From Darksidea phi (Eukaryota > Ascomycota > Dothideomycetes > Pleosporales > Lentitheciaceae): 64,000 nucleotides of DNA. The notes beneath the pieces are model-generated. The model searched no databases and was not told the origin of the DNA. It saw only the letters and a program-made list of their open reading frames with translations. The position numbers were made by a program, and so were the translations under genes. Of this stretch, positions 52,802 to 63,429 are shown one piece after another. The DNA lies in contig JASJFT010000014.1 in NCBI GenBank assembly GCA_030770425.1, positions 124,001 to 188,000 on the forward strand, written 5' to 3'. How positions within the stretch are numbered: position 1 is the first letter of the stretch; each line of letters begins with the position of its first letter.

Positions 52802-54650
52802 AAATTCGCTCTCGGTTTCTTCGCCCCCAATACAAGATGGCTAGGAATAAAAAAAACTTTGATTTGATGGCCATCACGGCCAGTTGGACCAAGCTGTCAC
52901 CGACCATGATTTGATGGTGCTCCGTCTCTCTTTTTCCGGTATTCGCAATCGGCATATAATTGGTGTTGATGGATCAGCATACAGGTTCCGGGTTGCCTAC
53001 TCCATATTCTATCAATTTAATGAAACTACTTGCAACCAAACCCATTTCCCTGTATATGCATATCCAAGATTCTCCAATCCAACCTACGCCGCAGAGGTTC
53101 CCATGCTAACACGCCTACCCCGCCTCATACCACGGCACCGTACGATCGACAAGCTTCCATTCAGCACCTACCTCCATCGACCAGCCACTCATTGCACGTC
53201 CTCTGAGCTTTCTCCACATCACAAGCACGAACTCCCCCGCTGCCGCTCGCGCCAGCTTACGCGTCCTATGACATCAGTATTGCTTTGTCGTTGGAGCTAG
53301 GCTGGAACGGGGAACTGTGACGGTGCGACTGTGCTTGCTGCTTTTGGGCCTGCTTTGGGTTGGATGGTGTGCGAGTGGAGTCCGGGTGCGGCGGATGCGG
53401 ATGATGGGGTGTTTGGTGGCTTGAGAGAGCGTGCATGTGCTTGTGCTTTGTGCATGTGCTTGTGCTTTGTGCATGTGCTTGTCTTCTGGGGTGACGGAAG
53501 GGAGGCTGAGGTCATCTCCGCTTAGATATGCCAAGGGGGGCATAGATGTTATTTGCTTGACGTGTTTTTGATTATCTTTTTCTCTACCATGGCGGCGAGT
53601 CGTGTTATATTGGGGTCTGGGTTGGTTCTTGACCGAAATACGTTCTACATAGGTCGTCCTCGCGGCCGGTTAAGAGAAGAAGCTTATTGCAAAGTAGTAC
53701 CTTCGACCACGTCTCTACTTTGTGCGGCGCACTCGCGAGACGCAACAGTCCCTGGTGTGAGCTCTGCTGACCGTGTACCCCGACGCGCAGAGGACGCGCG
53801 CGTTGCGGCCATTTTCGTCGTGTTTGCTCTCGACCACGTCAACACCGCGTGAGACCAGAATATATGCAGGTCGTCAACTCATATCAAGATCGCCTCCGCG
53901 GTTACGCTGGAGTGCAAGGTCCGCTCTCGTCGAGCGGTAGGGTAAGGTGGTAAGGAGTTGCACCGCCGGCAATACTCGGGTAGCGATTTTGACCCCAAGA
54001 GCTCTCTGGTGGGCGCGAGGCGGAATGCCACGCGAAATGGTGGCAATTACTATCGAGTAGGCCTAGTATGTACCTGACTTTACAACTGCTAGTCAAAGTG
54101 CGTTTAGACGACTTTTAGACAGGAAGATTTGTATTTTTGTACTACACTCTCACTTCCTCTGTCGCAACATCCCCTTCGACACAACTACGAATGTCTAAAT
54201 ATGGCTAGTACCGACGCAGCATGGTTCGCAAACTAGTAGTCACCGGCGGATGCCAAGATTTCCGATGGGCGTTCACCAAAGCAAATATCAACGTGGGCTT
54301 TAGATGCCGGGTTTACTCGTATGTACTAGCTTAATTGCTCTTTTACTACTTAGGAGATTATGTTGTTGTTGCTGATTATAATTTCAGAGGAAATTACTGC
54401 CACGAGAATTCCCGAATCGGTGGAGAGGAAGGACTACCGGGCAATGGGAGCGAGCAACGGATTTCTAGTAATTCCTGCTCTAGTTAAGCTTTATTTTGCA
54501 TTGATGGGTCAGTGCATAATCTGTTCAAATTATAGAAAAAATAGTACGAACGAACCATGCACAGCATCTAGCAAGCCCACATACAACTCTTGGTCGCCTT
54601 AGCGATGACCCTCACGGTCGCGCAAGGCATACTATTCTTGTCCCATCCAC
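52802..54650. other. Gene-poor interval, 1.8 kb
   Basis: Several short ORFs (52884-53300, 53553-53852, 54360-54602) lack motifs. It contains a 19-bp tandem repeat at 53431-53485 and nothing else recognisable. Confidence 0.4.
53431..53485 (+). repeat. Tandem repeat, 19-bp unit, about 2.9 copies
   Basis: The unit GTGCATGTGCTTGTGCTTT is repeated almost perfectly. No coding or regulatory role is evident. Confidence 0.85.
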
Positions 54651-55036
54651 ATGAATAGCACCAATAATGGTACTAACTCTATTCTACCACCGCTCCAGCT
54701 CGCCCAGACAAACGACACCTACCCTTCGATCGATCCTGGCAATCACACCCACAGCAAGGAACACGCCCTCTTCCTTAGCTTCTTTGTGGTAATGATTTGA
54801 CTTGTTGTCGTCTTCCCTCACATCTTGTGCGGTGCGCTGTTCATGCACCGAAACCGTGGACGTCCAACGGTTACACCTGGCATGGTCGAAATCGACCTCA
54901 CTAAGAAGAATGACAAGCTCTCACTTCCTATGCGCATTTACGCAAGCGCCGTGGGAAGGTAGTAAGCTAGAAATTTAATGTCACTTTGAGGTATCCGAAG
55001 AGGCACTAACATAGACGACAGCACCGGATGCTTTAG
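54651..55036 (+). pseudogene. Small membrane protein gene with an in-frame TGA
   Basis: From ATG 54651 the frame has an N-glycosylation-rich ectodomain (MNSTNNGTNSILPPL). It enters a hydrophobic segment (ALFLSFFVVMI), meets TGA at 54798, and continues in frame with LVVVFPHILCGALFMHRNRG and a basic tail (VEIDLTKKNDKLSLPMRIYA). A plausible intron 54959-55014 leads to a last exon ending RRQHRML at TAG 55034. The TGA falls inside the membrane helix, where TGG (Trp) to TGA would fit. It is likely a recently disabled type-I-like membrane protein; the family is unknown. Confidence 0.45.
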
Positions 55037-55316
55037 GTTTTCGAATATACAAAGTGGATGTGGATGTCAATCTCCGTCGTATTAATGAGAACGAATTTTT
55101 TTAACCTAATACCGTTTCCCAGTCGGTGGCTTCATGAAGGAGAAGCAATGTGTGCATGAATCGAGACTGTAATTAGAAAAGATGTGAATGTTAGAAGGTA
55201 CTCGGTGGCTGTTGAGACGAGGATGTGGATGACGGCTAGTCCCGAAAGCGCCTCCGCAGGGGACAGGGCTGAATTGGACACGGCAAGTCTACGAGGGTTC
55301 GAAGGATTTAGGTAAA

Positions 55317-55797
55317 GTGTTTACTAAACGAGCCGTCAATCTAAACGAGCCGTCAACCGCAAAATACACCAAAAACCCCGAATTTTAATCGCGAATATCT
55401 TAATAACTACTTGATAATAATTTCTAAAAATTCAAATATGAGCTTTTATATATCTACTCTAGTACCTATTAAAATATTAGAGCGTATAGCCTAGTAATTA
55501 TAGAGATAATTAGAAATAACCGACTTTTTGGCCCCCAAACTTTATATCTCTAAATATTTTAGTAACTACTATGCTATACGCTCTAATGTTTTAATAGGTA
55601 CTAGAGTAGATATATAAAAGCTCATATTTGAATTTTTAGAAATTATTATCAAGTAGTTATTAAGATATTCGCGATTAAAATTCGGGGTTTTTGGTGTATT
55701 TTGCGGTTGACGGCTCGTTTAGATTGACGGCTCGTTTAGATTGACGACTCGTTTAGATTGACGGCTCGTTTAGGTTGACGGCTCGTTTAGTAAACAC
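55317..55797. mobile_element. Foldback (MITE-like) element with long inverted arms
   Basis: The left arm 55317-55499 and right arm 55574-55797 are inverted copies around a 74-nt centre; over ~130 bp of the inner arms only one mismatch is visible. The ends are GTGTTTACTAAACGAGCC and GGCTCGTTTAGTAAACAC. A 17-bp subterminal unit TTGACGGCTCGTTTAGA occurs twice in the left arm and five times in the right. No ORF. Target-site duplication is unclear (GGTAAA left, GTTAAA right). A MITE of a DNA-transposon family is the best reading. Confidence 0.88.
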
Positions 55798-56344
55798 GTT
55801 AAAGCTTTTATAAAAGGAAGGATATGCCTAACGAGGATACTTGAGGCGAGGCTAAGCTGTTTTTAGATAGTTTCGTGGCCAAGCCATGTCCTGGGAGTGG
55901 CGTTCGCTAACTACGTGGACACGATCACGAACCCGGCGCACAGCCTGGTCTCACGCGTGGCCTGCTATAGCGCTCACACTGTCACAACATTGGTTGCTCA
56001 CCGGAAAGCGCGTGGCTTAGACCTTCAGCCTTTACGCCGCAATTAAACAGCCTAGAGCAGGAGCTGAAGGATGAAACCAAATTTCCCGCTAGCAACGAAT
56101 TATACATCCCGCATGTGTAGATAGCTGGATGTGACAGATGACCATACCGTCCTCAGCCCCGATCTTAACGGTTGGCACCGCGTGCTCATAGGTTGATATT
56201 TTACCTTCTGCCTTGGGATAGATCTTTTATGCAGATGAGCCTTGCTTGTCTGTATAGTTAAATAGCGGGCCTGCCAGTGTTGATGAAGCACAATTACCAG
56301 GCGCCGAGATTTGTTTTGGTTCTGAGTTCGTCCTTCAAGTGACC
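55798..56344. other. Upstream region of the TAP-like hydrolase
   Basis: No ORF, RNA or further element was identified in these ~550 bp. Confidence 0.4.
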
Positions 56345-58252
56345 ATGAAATCTTCCGTAGTCTTCGCTATAGCGGCAGCTAGCATCCCTATGCTCACTGC
56401 TGCAGGCCCGCTTCACACCCGACAAAATGGAACGGACCAGACAATGATATACGACTTTACAGATGTGAGTCGAACCCTGATCGCTCTGACGGACAACGAT
56501 AAACCATACTGACATGTCCATTAGCTCACACCTACCCCTGAGCTCAAATGGACTCCCTGCTATAGCAATTTGTAAGTTGCAATGTTCCTTCTTCGCAGAG
56601 TATCATCTAAGTGCAATCTTAGTACCTGCGCTCTTCTCGAAGTCCCGTTGGATTACACCGACGTGTCGATTGGAACGACACACCTTGCCATTATTAAGCT
56701 ATCCGCTCAGAATGGCTCCGCTGAAGACTTGCTCATCAACCCGGGTGGCCCGGGCGGCTCTGGTGTAGATTTAGTTTTACAGAACTCCGCAGAAATCAAA
56801 GCAAAAGTTGGGCCTCAGTACAATCTCGTAGGTATCGATCCTCGAGGTGTGAACAACAGTGGACCGGACGTTTCTTGTTTTTCAGGATATCCTCCAGCTG
56901 GACGCAATGCCTTCTATGCTGAGGTCTTCGTTGTTCCAGATTATACTTCTCCATATGGTCTTGCGAAAGACTTCCAAACAACCGGTGCATACGGCGATTG
57001 GTGCACCGCTGCCTACTCTGTAAACGGGACCGCAAGATACGCAAGTACGGTTGCAGTAGCACACGACTTTCTGCATTACATCGAACTAGCAGCTCAAGCC
57101 AAAGGCTACCAAGCATCCGAAGCGAAACTCAACTACTATGGTATTAGCTACGGGACCGTTCTCGGTGCGACATTTGCCTCGCTCTTCCCCGATCGCATCA
57201 ACCGCATGGTGGTAGACGGCGTCGTTGATTCTGAAGATTACTACACCGGCGGCTGGAAAACTTCGATTTCCGACACTGACGAGGCCATACGCGCTTTCTT
57301 CAAGTCCTGCTTCGAAGCTGGGCCGGAACTCTGCGCCTTCCACCAAAATGCGACGTCATGGGAGGAGCTGGAAAAGCGCTACAATGCCATTCTAGATGCG
57401 CTTAAGCAGTCTCCACTCCCTGCGGCTGACTTTTTCTCCGAGTATACGACTCAATTTACCTTGATCCCCACCGTGGTCACATGGCAGGATCTAATTCAGG
57501 CGACCTTCGCATTTAGTTACACCCCGGCCCAATTCCCCACTGTCGCAACTGCGCTTGCTGAGCTCGAACTCGGCAACGCGACGAGTTTACATGTCCTAAA
57601 ACAGGCTGCGCGGATTGTCTCACAGTATGATGCTGGGACCTACGACCCGCGAGATGCGCGCACGCTGGTCGCGGGTTTGGATGCTAACGGACGTTTCAAT
57701 ACCTCGACGATTGAGGAGTATACTGAGCATTTGGAGCTCTTGATGAACACGAGTTATGTTGGTGGGCTTGCTCTAACGAGCCTTATAGGCCCTGTCCGCA
57801 AGCTTAATGTTTTCCCACCCGAGAGCCAGGTCTTTGAAGGTAAGTTCTCGACTAGATCCTATTGGCACTCACTTACGGATTCCAGGCGCTCCGTCCGCAA
57901 ACAAAACAAGTGCGCCAATCCTGTGGATAGGAAATACCGCCGATCCAATAACACCTCTTCGATCTGCGCACAAGATGGCCGGACTGTTTCCGGGATCCAC
58001 TGTTCTGGCAGCCAACGTTAGCGGTGTAAGTACTTTCCCCTCACGTAGGTAGATGAGCTTGCTGACCAGGATATACAGCACTCCACATTCGGCGTTGCTT
58101 CTAAATGTATCGATACATACACGCAACAATATTTCCTTGACGCGAGCCTTCCGCCACCGGATACTGTTTGCGAAGTTGAGCAGAAGCCTTTCGTTACCCC
58201 GGCGGGCAACGGTGAACCTGGGCCATCAATAACCCGGCGATGGTTGCTCTGA
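56345..58252 (+). CDS. Secreted TAP-like serine hydrolase (tripeptidyl-aminopeptidase family)
   Basis: Exons are 56345-56464, 56525-56571, 56623-57839, 57886-58025 and 58079-58252, giving 565 residues. A signal peptide covers about 1-19 (MKSSVVFAIAAASIPMLTAA). The alpha/beta-hydrolase core starts with TCALLEVPLDYTDVSIGTTH. The oxyanion motif is NPGGPGGSG, and NLVGIDPRGVNNSGPDVSCF is typical of the family. The nucleophile is Ser231 in GISYG, Asp481 lies in GNTADPITPL, and His509 in HSTFG. The Cys-rich C-terminal part (SKCIDTYTQQYF, DTVCEVEQKPF) is the TAP C-terminal domain. It probably cleaves short peptides from N-termini or hydrolyses esters outside the cell. All four introns are canonical and keep frame. 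Confidence 0.92.
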
Positions 58253-58559
58253 GGATACTCTTAATAGATTGAGAGCGTATTTAAGGCTCTCGGAGGATAA
58301 TCGCTGGGCATACAGTACTAGGACAAAAGTCTGTGGACCGAGGGTCGATACCGAATTCGGCAGCCGATCAGCCCCCATCAACAACCCTCCCACAATAGTA
58401 ATATATATAGTAAATATATGGCTTTCTAGTGTTTTCCAGGGTAACTGAAGCTCAATATTTCGTCTGATAGCCACGCGTAGCCTGTACAGCTCGAATTCGA
58501 CGCGGCATACTCAAAATGTGGGTACGAATCTGTTTTGTAGGGATCCTACGCTCGCTATA
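58253..58559. other. Intergenic interval
   Basis: 3' flank of the TAP-like gene, then AT-rich sequence leading into the transposon relic. Confidence 0.4.
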
Positions 58560-60390
58560 ATACGTAAATAGCGTAGAAAGAAGCGAATTTAGAAGTAGGG
58601 TGCCCTAAACAAGGTAGAGGGAGAGAATATTATTATTTAAAAGGATACTGGGTAGTAGCTAGAGAACGAAAGACGTCAAGTTGCTGCGTAATCAGGTATA
58701 AGCCGATAGGCTTCAGCGCGTCGTACGCGCTGTAGAGAACCTAGGTATAACTCACGAACGTGTAAGAAGGCTACTATAGATACTACTTGAATTAGAATCG
58801 CTATTATATTGATAGCTTTCTAATACGTTGTTGAACTACGTGGCTTTTTAGGTATAGAAAGTTGGTGGGGTTCGCAGCTTACTTGTAAAACACGTTATAC
58901 TAGTTTAAAGTAATTAGACTAGTATTAGATAATCTAGCTATCTAAGTAAAAAGTATCTATAATATAGATAAAACTAGAGTTCTACTATCTATACTAGGCT
59001 CTATTAAAGTCCATATAAGTAAAGATAACACGTAAGACTATAGAGGCGCGCGTGTTAAGTATATAATAATAACTACGATTAAGTGCGTTCAGGAGTGTAT
59101 AACGACTGTGGCCTGTATCTGCGCCGACGGTACTGCTCTACGTCCAGCACTGATCTATCAGACGGCTTCTAGTAAGATGCAGGACACCTGGTTGCAGGAT
59201 TTCAACCCGGCGATACACAACACCTTTTTCACCTCATTACCAACTGGGTGGAACAGTAACGATTTGGGCGTCGCATAGCTCAAACTTAATAGAGAGACGA
59301 AAGCCAAGGCGCGACGCTCCTATCGTCTGTTGATCCTAGATGGGCATGGATCGCACGTCTCCCATGGATTTTATCGAGTATTGTAACAATAATCGGATCC
59401 TGCTTGCGATACTGCCCCCTCACATTACCCATACGCTTCAGCCTTTCGACGTTGCCCTGTTCAAGCCCTATCAACGGCGTACTCTACCGAGCTCAGTAAC
59501 TTCATGTACAACTGCCAGGGCATCTCATCTATCACTAACGGGGCTTCTACTGCCTCTCCCACAGAGCGTGGGAGATCTTCTTCACCGAATCAAACATCCT
59601 GGCGGCGTTCAAAGCAACTGGGTATCTCCCCACTGAACGTAGAAGTAGTGCTGAAGAGATTCACCTTTAAAGAGGTAGAGAGGCCTTCATCCAGCGAATC
59701 TACTACGTCAGTACTCTCTGCATCTGCTTAGCGCAAAATCGAGCGTTTACTGAGGCAGGTTGTAGAGGACGTTTACGATAGTCGCTCGCAACAGCTCTCG
59801 CAGACGATTCACACCAATCGCGATCCAGAAGCAGTTACTACAGCACGAAAACGAGAGGCTCCGTGAAGCTCTTGTTAATGAGAAGAATCGTCGCCAGCGT
59901 AGCAAGCCTCTCCTACTTAAAGCGCCAGATAATTACGCTGGTGGCGCCGTCTTTTGGTCTCCTACAAAGGGACAACAGGCTCGTGAGTGACAGGCACAAA
60001 AGGATGCCGACAATGAGGCTCTACAGCTTCAAAAGTAGGATAAATAAGCTATACTTGAAGAGAGGGCGCGATTGCGCGTTATCGCCAAAGAAGTACGCCT
60101 TCAACAGAAGGAGGCAAAGGCGCGCGAGCGCGAAGAGAGCCGCATGACAAAACAGGTAGAAAAACAACTATACTAAGACCTACAGGCCTCCCAGAGAGGT
60201 ACCAGGCGATATACATAGGCTCCTTCACTATTCTTAGTGCCTACTACTGCGCCTGAAGCTATATTAGTAGAGGATGAGGACCTTGAAGTTACCGGAGATA
60301 GCGCGGCGTTGATACCCAAGGAAATGCGCACACGAAAAGTTCTCCTCCCACAGCGCTATCGCACCTAATTTATCGCTCCCAAATGAATCG
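58560..60390 (+). mobile_element. Fot1/pogo-like DNA transposon relic
   Basis: In broken + frames this stretch reads as a pogo/Fot1-type DDE transposase. HTH-like N-terminal fragments appear at 58.6-58.9 kb. Then come VACICADGTALRPALIYQ (about 59105), LLILDGHGSHVS (about 59325), the block MDFIEYCNNNRILLAILPPH with THTLQPFDVALFKPYQ (59370-59470), and FKEVERPSSSESTTSVLSAS. The Lys/Arg-rich C-terminus includes NEKNRRQRSKPLLLKAPDNY and VRLQQKEAKAREREESRMTK, extending to about 60370. A one-base shift after GSHVS, further frame changes and several TAG/TAA codons make it inactive. The many TA dinucleotides fit RIP. No TIRs were found by eye. Confidence 0.85.
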
Positions 60391-60889
60391 TATAGCCTTT
60401 TTCTTCAATCCTACCAAAAATCCGGCATCTATAGCACCTATATCGCGCGTAATCGCCTTCACTACTTAGGTAGCAGGCATCTCAAAAGTAGGCGTTGGGT
60501 AGGGACGTGCGTTGGGTGGGAAAACGCGTTAAGCCAACCCGCTCCCAAAGTCAACACCAGCTTCAGCATGGCTACCTTACACACTTAAAGGTGCGGGCTA
60601 ATACCCAGCGAACACTGTTCTTATAATAAGATGGCGCGCTCGCACTGGCCACGATCTCCGAAAGCCGCTGGAGCGAACGAACGACTAGATTAAGCACTTT
60701 ACGTCCTCGCTCCTCTCGAACTAGTCACCAAGCCGATCCCCACACGAAGCAGTAGTCGGGTGCCTATCACAGCTCATAGATAGAGGTACCTCAAACAATA
60801 CTAATGAGATTAACGGTATTAACGACGATACAATAGACATTCGACGAAGGCGCCAGCGCCCCAGGCGACACAACCAACAGCAACCGATA
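60391..60889. other. Unassigned spacer between transposon relic and ADA3 pseudogene
   Basis: No ORF. It may include the transposon's right end, but no inverted repeat was identified. Confidence 0.35.
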
Positions 60890-61521
60890 CCCGCAGCCGC
60901 TCAACTCCCCGACCTCCTCCGACCAGACTGGAAGCCGGCGCCGCCCAATGGACGGACAGACTACGCCTCCCTCGAGGGTAGAGTCGTCATGGAGCTCAAG
61001 CACTACGGCATGATCTCCGACACCGACGCCGAAACCGCAGCCTACGACTCGCACTTTGACGACGAAGTCGCCGCCCGCCTCCGCCTCCTCCAAAACGAAC
61101 TCCGCAAGCAGTCTGTCATCAACGGCGCGCGAAAACAGCGCCTGCTCGTTCTGACCGAGAAGCGTATCGCTCAATAAGAATACAATGCCATCGCCGATGA
61201 TCTGAACAACCAGCTCAACGCCGCGTACCTCAAGTGCAATCGCAACATTGGCAAAGGCAAGAAGCAGACGAAGCGACCGGGGGGCCTGGTGGGGGTAGTC
61301 ATCCGGTGCCCGACGCCGGAATTAGTAGACCTGGTGTTGGTGAACCGATCAACACGCTCATGGAGAGGAAAACGCAGTAGAATGCTACGATTAGGCTAGT
61401 GGTCAATTATGGGAAGACGGGGCTGCCGAGTGAGACGATTTTTCCGGAGGATGTGACGAAGGAGTTGGAGAGCAAGGAGGTGGATATTTGGAACAACGAG
61501 ACGGAAGAGTATGCACAATGA
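60890..61521 (+). pseudogene. ngg1: Ngg1/Ada3 (SAGA/ADA histone acetyltransferase subunit) C-terminal pseudogene
   Basis: The first frame reads DYASLEGRVVMELKHYGMIS, HFDDEVAARLRLLQNELRKQ and VINGARKQRLLVLTEKRIAQ, then TAA (61176), then EYNAIADDLNNQLNAAYLKC and KKQTKRPGG. After a one-base shift at about 61280 another frame continues with GGGSHPVPDAGISRPGVGEP and INTLMERKTQ, then TAG (where the family has Trp), then NATIRLVVNYGKTGLPSETI, ending at TGA 61519. This is the conserved C-terminal domain of fungal Ngg1/Ada3. TAA from CAA and TAG from TGG are RIP-type changes. The N-terminal half is absent. An intact essential copy is presumably elsewhere. Confidence 0.85.
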
Positions 61522-61852
61522 TTGATGGATTTGCTGGCTTTGGTCGGAGCATCTTTGCGGTTGGGCTTGGAAAAAGGTTGATGCATGAACCTTGGACCGG
61601 TGTTCTGGTGAATCATGGCGGCCGCGTTAAGCACATATCAGCTTGAAATATGTACTTTAGGACATCTGAATAGCCTCCATGAAGCAACAAATACGAAATC
61701 ACACTGGTAGAGGGGTTCTTAGGGTCATCAGCAGGGAGCTAAAAGAGATCTGCCCTGTGTCCCGTTTAGTAATTCACCCGAAGGATACCACGGAGACTTC
61801 CACGAAAACTGTTGGATTCAATTTCATCTTGAAGCAATTGCGTGGCTCCTGG

Positions 61853-63429
61853 TCAATTGTCCCAACCTAATTCGGACGGATTGATAGAAGGTCGTACAGG
61901 ACGGCCGTACTTGGCAATACTCAATCCACCCTTGCGCATCTCATCCTCCGTGGAGCGATATCCTTCGTCTTGAGCATCCTCTAGCTCATCATTAGCGCGA
62001 GCGGCATGAAATATTGACACCCGATCTGAATGGGCAGCTACTTACCATCCAAATTTTCAGCAACGGCGACCGAGTCATTCATTATACTTGAAGCCAGCTG
62101 TGGGGGCGACACCCTGTACAAAATCGAATCGAGACCGGTTCTGTCGACAAAGCTACCTGCGGCAATCATTGGCATCAACTTGTCGTCAACGCCTGCGGCA
62201 AGTTTCTCCATAATGGAGTCGATTGCGATGCCGCCCGGTGTACCCCACGCTGTGCCTGTGAAGAGTTCCTGCTTGAGGGTTTTTTTCACTACCCAGGTCC
62301 CCAGTTGCTCCTCCTGTTGCGCTTTCCTGAAGGAAAACACGGCGTGTAGATACAGTGCGCGTAAAGATGGCCTCTTGTCGTTCAGAAACTTGAGCCGCCG
62401 ACCGTCAAGATCCGCAAATTTTTTGCCTTTATCTGGCACGCTCTCTTGCCCGAATGTTTGATTCAATAGCTTCCGATCGACGACAACGATTTTGAGCGCG
62501 TCTTTCTCATACGGCTCGCCATTGTCCGGGATAATGGCCAGTTGTCCGCGATCGTAGTATTCCTCGATTTTCGAATGCATGAACAGGACATTCTTCTTGT
62601 GGTAAAGTAATGGACCGGGCCTTTTGATGTCTAGGACAGCCGCTAGGTTCTCGTCTTTCATTTTTCTTGGGAGTATATGGGCCATCTTCCTCTGTGTTGC
62701 TGAGTAGGCATGGAGTACTGTGCACCACACTTGGCCGTCTTTTTTTCGTACTCCATAATAGTCTTCGGCCTCCTTTTTCTGCTTCTTGTACATGCTGTCT
62801 TTCTTCTTCTTGTTATCGTGATCCACTTCCTCTGTCAAAGTCAGCTCCATGAGGAAATTCTCAAGAGCCTTCTCCACTTGCTGCTCTACCGGCTTCAAGT
62901 TATTCCCCTCCCGGATGTGTCGGCGCCCTTTATCTTCGGTGCGTTGTTGCGACTGTTGTGAGGGTGCGTCTTGCGTCTCGTCCTGACGTTCTTCCGTTTC
63001 TGGCAGGAATTTGCTTTGCATCTTCAACAGTCGCAGCCTCTCTTGGTCCATTTTCATTCGTCTGAATAATGAACTATTGTCTAGCATGGAGGTCGTTTTA
63101 CTTAGACCCTCTCCGTATAAATATAGCGCGAAAGCCAGGACATCGAGCAATTTGAGACGGTTGCTGTGCAGAGTGGTGCTCTCAGAGGCTTGAAAGGACG
63201 CGCTGTCCATAATCGTATCCGAAAAACAATCTTCCTTCAGCTTATCGTAGTATGGCATCAAGTCAATCAACAACTCCCGCTCATATTCAGGAAGTCTATG
63301 GAAAATCTCTTCGCAGTCCTCTATGCAATCGCGATTGTCCTCCTTAGCCTTATAGCATTGTTCGAAACGCTTTAAGTCGAAATGAGGCGAGAATTTTGGT
63401 ACTTCGTCCTCAAGCCATGTCGGACTCAT
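61853..63429 (-). CDS. HNH-nuclease-domain-like fungal protein
   Basis: Two exons, 63429-62046 and 61980-61853, are joined over a 65-bp intron (GTAAGT donor, GCTAAT branch, CTAG acceptor, phase 1), giving 503 residues; unspliced, the frame ends after ENLDGK. The N-terminal half is helical and Glu/Lys-rich (RMKMDQERLRLLKMQ, ETQDAPSQQSQQRTEDKGRR). Residues about 233-302 resemble the fungal HNH_2 type: VWCTVLHAYSATQRKMAHIL with Cys236 and His251, then KNVLFMHSKIEEYYDRGQLA with Asn280 and His285, and AIIPDNGE. The Cys and HIxP motif are present, though the second metal-site motif is loose. The terminal exon ends GGLSIAKYGRPVRPSINPSE. Such genes occur in many ascomycetes, often multicopy; their role is unknown. 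Confidence 0.78.

Noticed and set aside
53431..53485. 19-bp tandem repeat as a regulatory or origin-type iteron
   Set aside because: Fewer than three copies, far from any gene start; treated as a simple tandem repeat.
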